Assembly (NCBI GenBank): GCA_011525805.1 | Contig: WYBR01000033.1 | Location: 92,518 to 156,517, forward strand | Direction: 5' to 3' | Length of the DNA: 64,000 nt | Origin: Vicinamibacteraceae bacterium | GTDB taxonomy: Bacteria > Planctomycetota > Phycisphaerae > Phycisphaerales > UBA5793 | Part shown: piece after piece, positions 8,193-17,476 of the stretch | How positions within the stretch are numbered: the stretch's first letter is position 1 | How the letters are laid out: every line of letters starts with the position of its first letter | Made by a program: the position numbers and the translations under genes | The notes under the pieces: model-generated | What the model was told of the DNA's origin: nothing | The model's database searches: none | The model's input: the letters and a program-made list of their open reading frames with translations, nothing else

Positions 8193-10088
8193 TCACGGCG
8201 CCGGTTCGAGGGCCTTGCCCTGCGCGAGACGCCAGCGCCCGGCGGGCGCGTCAGTGAACCGCTGCGCCGAGGCGCCGCGATCGGGCCAGAGGATCGTCAG
8301 TTCGTCGATCGTGTCGGCGTCGCCGATGCCGAAGTGAACGAGCAGGTCGTGCTGCTTGCCGGCGTGCCCTCCGACGCCGATGAGTTGGCGCTGCATCGTG
8401 ACCGCGCCCATGGTCGCCCGGACGACGGCGCCGAGCGCCTCGCGATTGGCGCCGGCGCCGGGATCACCCTCAAGCCGCAGGACGATCGAGTGGCGGCCGC
8501 GCGGCGGGATGGAGCGGAAGAGTCTCAATCGCGGCTCGCGCCCCTGCCGCTGCTCGGAGGTGAAGCGGTTGAACGTCTGGCCCGCGAGCACGTCGAGCCC
8601 GCCGTCGCCGTCGACGTCCGCCAGCGAGATCTGCTGCGAGCCGTCGTGATCGAGCCCGACGCGCCGGGTCGCATCTTCGAACGAGCCGTCCTCGCGCTGG
8701 AGAAAGAGACGAAGGCGCTGGTCGTCGGGGTAGTCGCCGCTGGAGAGGAGCAGGTCGAGACGGCCGTCGAGATCGAAGTCCGCCAGTTCGCAGAAGAGAT
8801 CGCCCTGGTTCCAGTTGTTCACGCCCTCAGGAATGCGATCGACGGCCAGGCGGGTATCTTCGACGAAGCGGGTCCGGCCGTCGGCATCGCGCGTGCTCAC
8901 GAGGAAGCGCGAGCGGTCGGAGGAGTCGCCCGCCCAGCCGTGGGTGATCTCGGCGAGGAAGAGATCGAAGTCGCCGTCGTTGTCGACGTCGCCGACGGCT
9001 GCGTCGAAGGTGTTGCCGTTGCTGCGGAAGGGTCTCTCATCCTCGCGATCGAAGCGCGGATCGGACTTCGCTCGCTCCTTGAGCCACTCGGGATAGCGGC
9101 CGTGGCGGACGGAGTCGCCGTCGACGCCGCACTGAGGCGCCACGTCGTGCCACAGCGGGTGGGCCACGCCCGGCACGAGGTCGGCGGGCTTGACGGCCAA
9201 GCGCGTCGGGTCCCACAAATGGAGGCGATTCCACCGCCGGCCGTAGTTGAGTTCGACGATCTCCGGCAGGACGTGGCTGGAACCGATCGGCGTGGGAAGC
9301 AGGTCGGCGAACAGGGCGCCGTAGGTCGGACGGCCCCCGCGATCCTCGGCATCATCCTCCTCGAAGAGAAACCCGTCCGTCGCCCAGGCGACGCGCTCGA
9401 AGTTACCCGGCTGCGTCTGGAGGAGCAGGTCGTTGTGATGCCCGTCGAGCGAGGGGCCGTACTGGCGGTACCAGTTGCCCAGAAAGAGATCAAGGCGCCC
9501 GTCGCGGTCGGCGTCGCCGACGGCGATGGCGCTGGTGGTGGCGGGCGCGGCGGCGAGGATCGGCGTGGCGTCCGCGAACGTGCCGTCGCCTCGGCCGCGG
9601 CTCCACGACGTCCGCGCCCCGTGGTCGATCCACCTTTCATTCAGCGCATCAATGTTTCGCGTGATGATCGCGTCGAGCCGGCCGTCGTTGTCGAGATCAG
9701 CCAGGACGATGCCGTCGCCCGGATGCAGCAGCGGCAGATTCGTCGAGGCTGCTTCGACGTACCGGAACCGCAGCGGCGCGTCGGAGTCAACCGTGTGCAG
9801 GAAGAGCCTGGCGAAGCGAGCGCCCTCGGGCTGAGTGTCGATCGACGCCTGCGGCGGGGGCAGAGTGCTCTGGAGCAAGACGTCGGGTCGGCCGTCGCCG
9901 TTCACGTCGGCGAAGAGGCAGCGGGCGATCGCCGTACCGACCGTCGCCGTGTCGAGCCCGACCTGATCGGTGATGTCCTCGAAGTGGAGCGTCTCCTCGT
10001 CGCCCGTTTCGACGAGCGCGGCGGCGCTGAGTCCGGCGCAGACCAGCGCGGCGCACGCCTGACTCAATACGGAGGGGTGGCGCCTCAT
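8193..10088 (-). CDS. FG-GAP/VCBS repeat protein with C-terminal ASPIC/UnbV domain (CRTAC-like)
   Basis: 631 residues. A signal peptide (AALVCAGLSAAALV) is followed by a series of FG-GAP-type calcium-binding blades, each with a DxDxDG-like loop (DVNGDGRPD, DLDNDGRLD, DADRDGRLD, DVDNDGDFD, DFDLDGRLD, DVDGDGGLD). The last ~110 residues match the ASPIC/UnbV layout that ends CRTAC-like proteins (LRLEGDPGAGANREALGA, IDELTILWPDRG). Such proteins are common extracellular proteins in Planctomycetes; their ligands are generally unknown. The ATG overlaps the stop of the upstream coiled-coil gene by four bases, so the two are translated together. Confidence 0.88.
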   Translation of the reverse strand: MRRHPSVLSQACAALVCAGLSAAALVETGDEETLHFEDITDQVGLDTATVGTAIARCLFADVNGDGRPDVLLQSTLPPPQASIDTQPEGARFARLFLHTVDSDAPLRFRYVEAASTNLPLLHPGDGIVLADLDNDGRLDAIITRNIDALNERWIDHGARTSWSRGRGDGTFADATPILAAAPATTSAIAVGDADRDGRLDLFLGNWYRQYGPSLDGHHNDLLLQTQPGNFERVAWATDGFLFEEDDAEDRGGRPTYGALFADLLPTPIGSSHVLPEIVELNYGRRWNRLHLWDPTRLAVKPADLVPGVAHPLWHDVAPQCGVDGDSVRHGRYPEWLKERAKSDPRFDREDERPFRSNGNTFDAAVGDVDNDGDFDLFLAEITHGWAGDSSDRSRFLVSTRDADGRTRFVEDTRLAVDRIPEGVNNWNQGDLFCELADFDLDGRLDLLLSSGDYPDDQRLRLFLQREDGSFEDATRRVGLDHDGSQQISLADVDGDGGLDVLAGQTFNRFTSEQRQGREPRLRLFRSIPPRGRHSIVLRLEGDPGAGANREALGAVVRATMGAVTMQRQLIGVGGHAGKQHDLLVHFGIGDADTIDELTILWPDRGASAQRFTDAPAGRWRLAQGKALEPAP

Positions 10089-10939
10089 CGCTGCGGCCCG
10101 TCGTTCACTTTTTCGCCCTCGGGCTGCGGCGGAGGAGGTGGCGGCTGCTCGGCGGGCGGACCGATCTCCGCCGCGCTCACCGCCGTCACCTGAAGCGCAT
10201 AGCGGAACTCGAGGTAGGGGCCGATCAGCGGCGGAATATCGAACACGCCGGCTTCGCGGCGCGCTTCGTTGACGCGCAGGTCAGGCGTGAACAGGCCGCG
10301 AACGCGGATGGGCGAACCATCCGCGAAGCGCGCCAGCGCCGAGGCCAGGCGCTTGGGCCACTCGATCACGAATCGCTCACTGACCACCTCGCCGCTGATC
10401 GGATCGATCGCTTCGAGATCGACGAACGGGTGATCGCCGTCGAGGGCTTCACGCGAGACGATCCGGCACGTCCAGTCGAGGCGTTGCCGGTGCTCGCGGT
10501 TGATCATGTTGGCCCACTGCGTGAGCAGGCGGAGATGGTGGCGGAGTTCGCGCGGATCGGTCGGCGGAAGATCGGGGAAGGCCTCGGCGTGGATGGCCTT
10601 GAGCCGCGCGAGCACGTCATGCGGCGACGTGGGCGGGCCTTCGCCGCGGACCGCGGCCTCGCCTTCTCCACCCTCGGAGCGCTCGGCCCGAAGGCGCTCG
10701 ATCTCCGCCTCGAGTTCGGCGATGCGGGCGCGGGCCGCGGCCAACTCGCGCTCGAGCGACTCCACCTGTCGGCGGAGGGCGGCGGCATCCTCCTGCGGCG
10801 CCGGCGGTTGAGGAGGATCCTGCCCGGCTGAGCCTGCCCCTGAACCGAACAAAACAAGAACTGTCAGCGCCGTCCACAAGTACTTTTGCAACGTCCACCC
10901 CCGCTCAAACGAAAAAGAAGACCTGTTCGGGGCAGGCAT
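10085..10939 (-). CDS. Secreted coiled-coil protein of unknown function
   Basis: 284 residues from ATG 10939. An alternative TTG start at 10891, preceded by a GGGGGTGG stretch, would give a much cleaner signal peptide (QKYLWTALTVLVLFGSG) and is attractive because ATG 10939 has no ribosome site. After the export signal come a Pro/Gln linker, a strong coiled coil of about 40 residues (heptads of Leu/Ala/Glu/Arg), a Gly/Glu linker, a globular region with Trp and Arg/His residues, and a Pro-rich tail. No known domain is recognised. It is translationally coupled to the following FG-GAP protein (ATGA overlap), hinting at a shared extracellular role. Confidence 0.7.
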   Translation of the reverse strand: MPAPNRSSFSFERGWTLQKYLWTALTVLVLFGSGAGSAGQDPPQPPAPQEDAAALRRQVESLERELAAARARIAELEAEIERLRAERSEGGEGEAAVRGEGPPTSPHDVLARLKAIHAEAFPDLPPTDPRELRHHLRLLTQWANMINREHRQRLDWTCRIVSREALDGDHPFVDLEAIDPISGEVVSERFVIEWPKRLASALARFADGSPIRVRGLFTPDLRVNEARREAGVFDIPPLIGPYLEFRYALQVTAVSAAEIGPPAEQPPPPPPQPEGEKVNDGPQR

Positions 10940-11033
10940 GAACCCGATTCATCCGTTATCATAATAAGTGGGTGAGAGCGGGCGGGGCCGGCCGGTCCCG
11001 CCGCCCGACCAACCGCCTGACAGGAGCGCCGCG

Positions 11034-12827
11034 ATGGAAGACATCCGAACCGTCCTCAACCACGCCGCCCGCCGCCTCGGATTGAAGGGGTTCGTCGATC
11101 GGCTGCACATCGTGGCGATCATCGCCGTCGCGCTGGCGCTGGTGCTGGTTCTGCTGGGCAAGGCGCTGCCGCCGGTGAACGCCTCGATCAACTGGGCGCT
11201 GCTCGCCCCGGCGCTGGCGCTGCTGGCGCTCGCGGGCGCGATCGCGTGGTGGGCGCCGCTCCGCCCCTCGCCGATCCACATCGCCGTCGAAGTCGATCAG
11301 CGGCTGGAACTCAAGGAGAAGTTGAGCACGGCGATGCTCTGCCGCGGGCGCGAGGACGCCTTCGCGCAGGCGGCGATTGACGACGCCATCGCCGTGGCTC
11401 GCCGGCCGGAGACGAAGCAGAACGTGCGGCGGCGCTTCGCGGTCTCGGCGCCGCGCGGCTGGTGGATCAGCCCGATGCTGCTCGCGGCGACGGTCCTCGC
11501 GGGATTCACCATCCCCGCAGGCGACTGGTTCGCGCGCGAGGAGACGAAACTCTCCATCGAGGAGCGAGAGCGCATCGAGCAGATCCGCGAGCAGTACGAA
11601 GCGGCGATCAAGGAAGCGGCCGAGAAAGTCGGCCAGGATCCCAAGGAACTCAAGGAGATGCTCGCCGAGGCCGATCCGAAGATGGGCGAGCCCGAGGCGA
11701 TCAAAGCCCCCGAAGAGTTCCAGCGCGAGGCGTTCAAGAAACTCAGCGCGCTCGGCGAGGAACTCCGCAAGCAGACCGAGACCGAGCAGGCCCGTTCGCT
11801 CGAAGCGCTGCAGAGCAAACTGAGCCAGTTGAATCCCGCGGCCGACTCCGGCCCGGCGGGCGAACTGAGCAAGGCCCTCTCGCAGGGCGACTTCTCCGCG
11901 GCCAAGAAGGCCCTCGAACAACTGCAGCAGCAGATGAAGGAAGGCGAACTGCCCGCCGAGCAGAAGCAGGCGCTCGAGCAACTCGCCGAGCAACTCCAGA
12001 AACTGGCGCAGAACCAGGACGCTCTCAAGGAGCAGTTGCAGCAGGCGGGCGTCGACCCGGCCGCGCTCAACGATCCCCAGGCGCTCCAGCGGGCGATCGA
12101 GAACGCCGCGAACCTGACGCAGGAGCAGAAAGAGCAACTGGCTCAGGCCTGCCAGGCGGCGCAGCAGGCGGCGCAGGCGATGCAGTCGATGGCCGGCGCG
12201 TGCCAGGGCATGGCGGGCATGCCGGGAATGCAGGGCATGCAGGGCATGGCGGGGATGGAAGGCATGCAGGGCGCCGGGCAGATGGGCGATCAACTCTCCC
12301 AACTCGAAATGGCCGCCCAGCAACTGGCCAACGTGAACGCGGCGATGCAGAACCTCGCCGGCCAGTGTCAGGGACTCGGGCAGGGTCTTGGGCAGTGCCA
12401 GGGTCAGGGGCAGGGCATCAGCCAGGCGATGGCCCAGATGCAGTGGATGCAGAATCTCCAGGGTGGCCGGGGGCCTGGCATGGGCAACCGCGGCCAGGGC
12501 GCCGGCGGCAGCGGCGCTCGACTCGCCACTCCCATGTCGATGCTCGATCAGAAGGAGAAGGTCTTCACCGACCCGAACAGCCAGATCATCGGCACCACCT
12601 TCATCGAGGGCAAGCAGGTCATCAAGGGTGAGTCGCAGGTGCGCTTCGCCGAACTCGTCCGCGCCGCATCGAGCCGCGCGCAGGAGGACGTCGAAGAGAA
12701 CCTGCTGCCCGCGCAGTACGAGAAGGCGATGAAGACCTACTTCGGCGAGATGCAGAAGCGGGCGGAAATCGTGCGAGAGCAGCAGCCGCCGGCCGAACCC
12801 GAGCCGCAGCCGGAGCCTGAGCAGTAG
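11034..12827 (+). CDS. Membrane protein with long Gln/Glu coiled coil and Met/Gly/Gln-rich repeats
   Basis: 597 residues from ATG 11034, with AGGAG about eight bases upstream; a GTG at 10968 is in frame but has no site. Two membrane segments lie near residues 25-45 and 50-72 and a third near 145-165. A highly charged coiled coil follows (about 185-390), extremely rich in Glu, Gln, Lys and Ala, then a Met/Gly/Gln/Ala repeat tract (about 380-490), and a conserved-looking C-terminal ~90 residues. The topology (N-terminal transmembrane hairpin, third helix, large helical part) resembles DUF4175-type proteins, which I name only as a comparison. Function unknown; a perfect terminator follows immediately. 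Confidence 0.78.
   Translation: MEDIRTVLNHAARRLGLKGFVDRLHIVAIIAVALALVLVLLGKALPPVNASINWALLAPALALLALAGAIAWWAPLRPSPIHIAVEVDQRLELKEKLSTAMLCRGREDAFAQAAIDDAIAVARRPETKQNVRRRFAVSAPRGWWISPMLLAATVLAGFTIPAGDWFAREETKLSIEERERIEQIREQYEAAIKEAAEKVGQDPKELKEMLAEADPKMGEPEAIKAPEEFQREAFKKLSALGEELRKQTETEQARSLEALQSKLSQLNPAADSGPAGELSKALSQGDFSAAKKALEQLQQQMKEGELPAEQKQALEQLAEQLQKLAQNQDALKEQLQQAGVDPAALNDPQALQRAIENAANLTQEQKEQLAQACQAAQQAAQAMQSMAGACQGMAGMPGMQGMQGMAGMEGMQGAGQMGDQLSQLEMAAQQLANVNAAMQNLAGQCQGLGQGLGQCQGQGQGISQAMAQMQWMQNLQGGRGPGMGNRGQGAGGSGARLATPMSMLDQKEKVFTDPNSQIIGTTFIEGKQVIKGESQVRFAELVRAASSRAQEDVEENLLPAQYEKAMKTYFGEMQKRAEIVREQQPPAEPEPQPEPEQ
12190..12460 (+). repeat. In-gene Met/Gly/Gln repeat tract
   Basis: Imperfect tandem units of 9-12 bases encode MxGM and QGxGQ repeats within the membrane coiled-coil gene. 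The tract keeps the reading frame throughout. Such tracts are prone to length change by slippage and produce low-complexity, probably unstructured sequence. Confidence 0.7.
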
Positions 12828-12851
12828 GCGCTCCGGAGGGAAAGGATCTTC

Positions 12852-12881
12852 GGCCCCGCGGCGAGCGCCGCGGGGCCTTTT
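12852..12881 (+). terminator. Rho-independent terminator
   Basis: A perfect 11-bp GC-rich stem (12852-12862 with 12867-12877) with a GAGC tetraloop is followed by TTTT. It lies 25 bases after the stop codon of the coiled-coil membrane gene and separates it from the potassium-transport pair. Confidence 0.92.
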
Positions 12882-12958
12882 GCTTGACGCCGGCCCGAAG
12901 CGTGCGGCGGCGAGATTCGACCGCGCCCCGCGGGGTGTCCGATATCCTATAGGCCCCC

Positions 12959-14761
12959 ATGCAGCGCCGGCAGTTCCTCAACACGACCAGCGGCGGAGCG
13001 GACACGCTCAGCGCCCTCCTGCCCCGGGCGGGCATTGCCGTGCTCCTGAGCGTGGTGTGCATGCTCGAGGTCGGCTTTCATGAGCCTCCCCTGTCCGGAC
13101 CGTGGCTGACCGCGATTCGCTCGGCGCTGCTGCTGGGTCTGTGGGCGGCCCACGGCTCGGCATGGATCCTTGAGAAGAATCGCCTCGGATGGGTGCGGGC
13201 CCACACGATCGAACTCGGGCTGCTCATCGGCGCCTCGGTCTTTCTCTTCGCGCACTGGGCGTGGTCGATGGGCCTCATCGCCCTGCTCGTCATTTACATC
13301 CTGTCGCAGGCGTACCTGGCGCTGGCGCAACTGGTGATCCGCTTCAGCCTGCTCTTCGTCGGGAGTTTCGCGCTGCTCATCCTGATCGGCGCGCTGCTGC
13401 TGATGCTGCCGCGCGCCACGCCCGCCGAGGAACCGATCGACTTCCTCGATGCCCTGTTCACGTCGACGAGCGCCGTGTGCGTGACGGGGCTGATCGTGCG
13501 CGACACGGCGACGGAGTTCACCGGCTTCGGCCAGACGATCATCCTGATTCTCATCCAACTCGGCGGGCTGGGGATCATCATCTTCGGGGCCCTGCTCGCG
13601 ACGATGCTCTCCGGCTCGATGTCCGTGCGCCACGCGTCGAATCTGGGTGAAGCCGTCAGCGCGGTCGAGAGCGGGCCGGGAAACGTCGAGCGCCTGGTGC
13701 GCTTCATCGTAAGCGCGACGCTGATCACCGAAGCGGTGGGCGCGGCGCTGCTTTACGCCGGGTGGCGCGCGTCGCGCGGCGATGGCGACCCGACGCTGCT
13801 CTTTGACAGCGTGTTCATGTCGATCAGCGCCTTCTGCAACGCGGGCTTCTCCATCTACTCCGACAATCTCGAGTCGTTCCGGTACCATTGGACGAGCCAC
13901 GCCGTGATCGCGCCGCTGATCGTCGGCGGGGGGTTGGGATTCCCCGTCCTCTACAATCTCTGGAAGGCGCTCGAAGCCAACGTGCGCCGCCGGATGGGCC
14001 GCTGCACCACGCGCGACATGCACCGCCACCGCCTTGTGCGCCTCAACCTCCACACCCGCCTCGTGCTGTTCACTTCGGCCGCGGTCTACCTCCTGGGCGT
14101 GCTGGGGATCTTCGGCGGACAACTCGCGCCCGGGTCCGGGTCCGCCGGCGCCGCCGGCGCGCCGGGACCAACCGCCTCTGCCGCGGCGTCTGAGGAGAGC
14201 GTCGGCCACCGCCTTCTCGACGCGTCGTTCATGTCCATCACCGCGCGGACCGCCGGGTTCAACACCATGCGCATGGACGAACTGACGACCGGCAGCCGCT
14301 TCGTTCTGATGATGCTCATGTGGGTCGGCGGATCTCCGGGAGGGACGGCGGGAGGCGTCAAGACCACCGTCGTCGCCGTCCTCCTGCTCACCATCCTCGC
14401 GACGCTGCGCAACCGCGATGAGACGGAGATCTTCGGCCGATCGCTGCCCGACGCGCTGGTTCGCCGCTCGGGCGCGCTGGTCATGCTCGGGTTTGTTGTG
14501 GTGGCGGCGACGACGATGTGCCTGACGATCACCGAGGGCGGCCCTTTCGCGCACCACGTCTTCGAGGCCGTCAGCGCCACCTCGACCGTGGGCCTCTCGC
14601 TCGGGCTGACCGCGGACCTGACGCCCCTGGGCCGGATCGTCATCGTCGCCGCGATGTTCCTCGGCCGGGTGGGCCCGCTGGCGTTGATCGGCGCGGTCGT
14701 CTTCGCGCGGGCGGAGAAGGCCCGATACCGCTATCCCTCCGAGCCGGTGATGCTCGGCTAG
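12959..14761 (+). CDS. ktrB: TrkH/KtrB-family potassium transporter subunit
   Basis: 600 residues with eight or more membrane segments. The four pore-loop repeats of the superfamily of K+ transporters are visible in order: TSTSAVCVTGL, SISAFCNAGFS, SITARTAGFNT and SATSTVGLSLG, each with its selectivity-filter Gly. The N-terminal ~130 residues add extra hydrophobic segments. The product would import K+ at the inner membrane with the cytosolic RCK protein encoded next. I call it KtrB-type rather than TrkH because the partner is a single-RCK KtrA-size protein. No ribosome site precedes ATG 12959, but a TATCCT hexamer ends ten bases upstream, compatible with a very short or absent leader. Confidence 0.9.
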   Translation: MQRRQFLNTTSGGADTLSALLPRAGIAVLLSVVCMLEVGFHEPPLSGPWLTAIRSALLLGLWAAHGSAWILEKNRLGWVRAHTIELGLLIGASVFLFAHWAWSMGLIALLVIYILSQAYLALAQLVIRFSLLFVGSFALLILIGALLLMLPRATPAEEPIDFLDALFTSTSAVCVTGLIVRDTATEFTGFGQTIILILIQLGGLGIIIFGALLATMLSGSMSVRHASNLGEAVSAVESGPGNVERLVRFIVSATLITEAVGAALLYAGWRASRGDGDPTLLFDSVFMSISAFCNAGFSIYSDNLESFRYHWTSHAVIAPLIVGGGLGFPVLYNLWKALEANVRRRMGRCTTRDMHRHRLVRLNLHTRLVLFTSAAVYLLGVLGIFGGQLAPGSGSAGAAGAPGPTASAAASEESVGHRLLDASFMSITARTAGFNTMRMDELTTGSRFVLMMLMWVGGSPGGTAGGVKTTVVAVLLLTILATLRNRDETEIFGRSLPDALVRRSGALVMLGFVVVAATTMCLTITEGGPFAHHVFEAVSATSTVGLSLGLTADLTPLGRIVIVAAMFLGRVGPLALIGAVVFARAEKARYRYPSEPVMLG

Positions 14762-14798
14762 ACTGACGCGGCGCCCCGCGCCCCACGGAGTTGTCCGC

Positions 14799-15488
14799 AT
14801 GCCTTCAGAACGATTCGTCGTCATCGGACTGGGCCGCTACGGCTCGCGCCTCGCCGTCAACCTCGCCCGCGCCGGCGCCGAGGTCATCGCCATCGACCGC
14901 AACCGCGAAGTGGTCGAGGAGATCCGCGACCGCGTCACGCTCGCCGTGGCGATGGATTCGACGGACGAGCAGGCGCTGCGCCTCCAGGGCGTGGACAAAG
15001 TCGGCGTGGCGGTCGTCGCCATCGGGCACGACTTCGAGGCCAACGCCCTCACCACCGTCATCCTCAAACACATCGGCGTGAAGCGCGTCATCAGCCGAGC
15101 GGGCAACCCGATGCAGGTCCGCATCCTCAGTCGCATCGGCGCTGACTCGGTCGTGAATCCAGAAGACGAGACGGCCGACCGGTGGTCGCACAAACTCCTC
15201 GCGCCCTACCTCATCGACCACATCGAACTCGCGGCGGGGTACGGGCTGGTGCAGATCCCCACGCCCCGGCTGTGGGTGAACAAGACCCTCGCCGAACTCG
15301 AGATCCGGCGGACGTACAGCGTCAACATCGTGGCAATCAAGCGGCGCGTGCTCACCTCGACCGAGACGGGCCAGGAGGAGTACGACGAGATGGTGATGGA
15401 CACGCCGATGCCCACCAGCCGCCTCAACGGCGACGACATCCTCATCATCGCCGGCCGGGACGAGGACCTCGAAGACCTGCCGCAGTGA
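14799..15488 (+). CDS. ktrA: KtrA/TrkA-type RCK regulatory subunit
   Basis: 229 residues: an RCK_N Rossmann domain (GLGRYGSRLA nucleotide loop near residue 12, acidic AIDRN at the end of the second strand, GHDFEANALTT, SRAGNP) and an RCK_C/TrkA_C domain from about residue 140. It would gate the KtrB channel in response to bound ATP/ADP or NAD(H). It lies 37 bp after ktrB on the same strand, so the two form an operon. Length and single RCK copy match KtrA rather than the double-length TrkA of Escherichia coli. Confidence 0.92.
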   Translation: MPSERFVVIGLGRYGSRLAVNLARAGAEVIAIDRNREVVEEIRDRVTLAVAMDSTDEQALRLQGVDKVGVAVVAIGHDFEANALTTVILKHIGVKRVISRAGNPMQVRILSRIGADSVVNPEDETADRWSHKLLAPYLIDHIELAAGYGLVQIPTPRLWVNKTLAELEIRRTYSVNIVAIKRRVLTSTETGQEEYDEMVMDTPMPTSRLNGDDILIIAGRDEDLEDLPQ

Positions 15489-15598
15489 GCCTCCGCGCTC
15501 CGGGAGCGGGTGCGGCGTCGTCTGCAGCCACAGGTTCACAGCCTGCGATCCACGGTGCATCACCGCTGTGACCGCCCGCGCGTGCCAACGACAGTGCA

Positions 15599-17476
15599 CT
15601 ACCCCTGCCCCTCACTGAGGCGGACGAACTCGGCGTGCAGTTTCGGATAGACCTGGCCGTCGCGCAGCAGGTGGGAGTGCGTGCCCTGCTCGACGATCCT
15701 CCCACCGTCCACCACGAGAATGCGGTCGGCCGTCCGGATGGTGCTCAGGCGGTGCGCGACGACGAAACTCGTCCGCCCCTCGAGAAGCCGGGCCAGCGCC
15801 TGCTGCACGCGGTGCTCGGAGACGGTGTCCACGGCGCTGGTCGCCTCGTCGAGGATGAGCAGGCGCGGCCGGGCCATCATCGCCCGCGCGAAGCAGATCA
15901 ACTGCCGCTGTCCCAGCGAGAGCGAGGAGCCGCGCTCGCCCACCTGCGTGTGCAGCCCCTCGGTCAGGTCTTCGATGAGGTCGAGGCAGCCGAGGCGTTC
16001 GCAGACCTCGCGCACCTGCTCATCGCTCGCCTCGGGCCGCGCGAAGCGGATGTTGTCGAGGACGCTGCCGGTGAAGAGGAAGTTCTCCTGCTGGACGATG
16101 CCGGTCTGGCTGTGCAGGTCGCGCGGGCTGATGCGGCGGATGTCGACGCCGTCGATCGCGATCCGTCCCGCGTCGTGCAGGTAGAACTTGGCGATGAGGT
16201 TGATGATCGAAGTCTTGCCGCTGCCCGTGTGCCCGACAAGGGCGATGGTCTGCCCCGGCTCGGCGGCGAAGGTAATGTCGCGCAACACCGGCCGGTCCTT
16301 CTGATAGCCGAAAGTGACGTTCTCAAACTCGATGCGCAGGCCCTCCTCGCGCCGCGGCAGGTCGAGGCTCTCGCCCGGCTCAGGTTCGAGCCGCGCCGGG
16401 GCGGTGTCGATGAGGTGGAAGACGCGCTCGGCCCCCGCCATCGCCTGCAGCACGACGTTGTACATGTCGCCGATCACGATGATCGGCTGGAAGAACACGC
16501 CCGTCATCATCATGAACGCGAGCAGGTCGGTGACGGTCATCTCGCCGCCTGCGATGCGCAGCCCGCCCACGAGCAGGGCAATGGCGATGAAGACCTGGCT
16601 CGTCACGTCCATGAGCGGCAGGTAGAGCCCCTGCGCCTTCGCCACCACGAGGTGCCGGTCGCGGTGCAGGTGGCAGATTCCGCGGAACATGGCGCTGTTG
16701 CGCTCCTCGCGCGTGAACGCCTGCGTCACGCGGATGCCGGCGATCGACTCGGCGAGATTGGCCGTGAGCAGGCTGTAAGTCTCCTGCACGCGGCGATAGG
16801 AGTTGGACAGCAGTTGCCGGAAGCGCCAGTTGATCAGGTACACGAAGGGGGCGCCGATCAGCACCACCGCCCCGAGCACCGCGTCATACGCCAGCATGAC
16901 GACGATCGCGTAGACCATCTGCACCACGGCGATGGTGAGGCGCGGGGCGACTTCGGTCAGCGCCCGGCGCAGCGCATCGATGTCGCTCGTGCCGCGCGCG
17001 AGGATGCGCCCGACCTTGGTGCGGTCGTAGAAGTCCATCCCGAGGACCTGGAGGTGGGCGAAGATCTCGCCGCGCAGGTCGCGCACGACGCGCTCGGCAA
17101 GTTTCGCCACCGCCATCTGGCGGATGCGCATCACGACGTACCACAGGATCGCCAGGGCCACGAGCACGCTCACGCCGAGGTAGAGCCAGTTCTGCGGATC
17201 GACGCCGAGACGGCCGCGCCAACTCTCGGGCCGCTGCTCGATCGCCCCGCCGATCGTCTGCGCCACGAGCAGCGGAATCGTGCCGTTGAGCACCGCCAGC
17301 ACCGCCGCCAGCGCCATGATCGACCAGAACAGGGCCGAGTAGCGCGCCATGCGTCCGGCGACGCGCCGCGTCATCCGCCAGTCAAACGGGCGAATGCGCT
17401 CGCCGGCATCGTCGCTGGGCGAGACGGCGGTGAGCACTTCGCCGGCCGAGAAGTTGGTCGCTCCGACGCGGGTCAT
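15599..17476 (-). CDS. ABC exporter half-transporter (canonical ATP site)
   Basis: 625 residues, type IV ABC exporter fold: six membrane helices (about 30-350) and a nucleotide-binding domain (about 385-620). Walker A is GHTGSGKTS, the signature is the variant LSLGQRQ, Walker B is LLILDEAT with the catalytic Glu, and the switch His is in VVAHRLST. It overlaps the upstream exporter gene by four bases (ATGA), and the two are complementary: the partner has a normal LSGGE signature but Asp instead of the catalytic Glu. That is the pattern of heterodimeric exporters such as TM287/288 and LmrCD. Substrate unknown. Confidence 0.92.
   Translation of the reverse strand: MTRVGATNFSAGEVLTAVSPSDDAGERIRPFDWRMTRRVAGRMARYSALFWSIMALAAVLAVLNGTIPLLVAQTIGGAIEQRPESWRGRLGVDPQNWLYLGVSVLVALAILWYVVMRIRQMAVAKLAERVVRDLRGEIFAHLQVLGMDFYDRTKVGRILARGTSDIDALRRALTEVAPRLTIAVVQMVYAIVVMLAYDAVLGAVVLIGAPFVYLINWRFRQLLSNSYRRVQETYSLLTANLAESIAGIRVTQAFTREERNSAMFRGICHLHRDRHLVVAKAQGLYLPLMDVTSQVFIAIALLVGGLRIAGGEMTVTDLLAFMMMTGVFFQPIIVIGDMYNVVLQAMAGAERVFHLIDTAPARLEPEPGESLDLPRREEGLRIEFENVTFGYQKDRPVLRDITFAAEPGQTIALVGHTGSGKTSIINLIAKFYLHDAGRIAIDGVDIRRISPRDLHSQTGIVQQENFLFTGSVLDNIRFARPEASDEQVREVCERLGCLDLIEDLTEGLHTQVGERGSSLSLGQRQLICFARAMMARPRLLILDEATSAVDTVSEHRVQQALARLLEGRTSFVVAHRLSTIRTADRILVVDGGRIVEQGTHSHLLRDGQVYPKLHAEFVRLSEGQG

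Noticed and set aside
12947..14824. 625-residue open frame opposite ktrB
   Set aside because: The plus-strand KtrB has all four pore loops; the antisense frame is charged low-complexity sequence.
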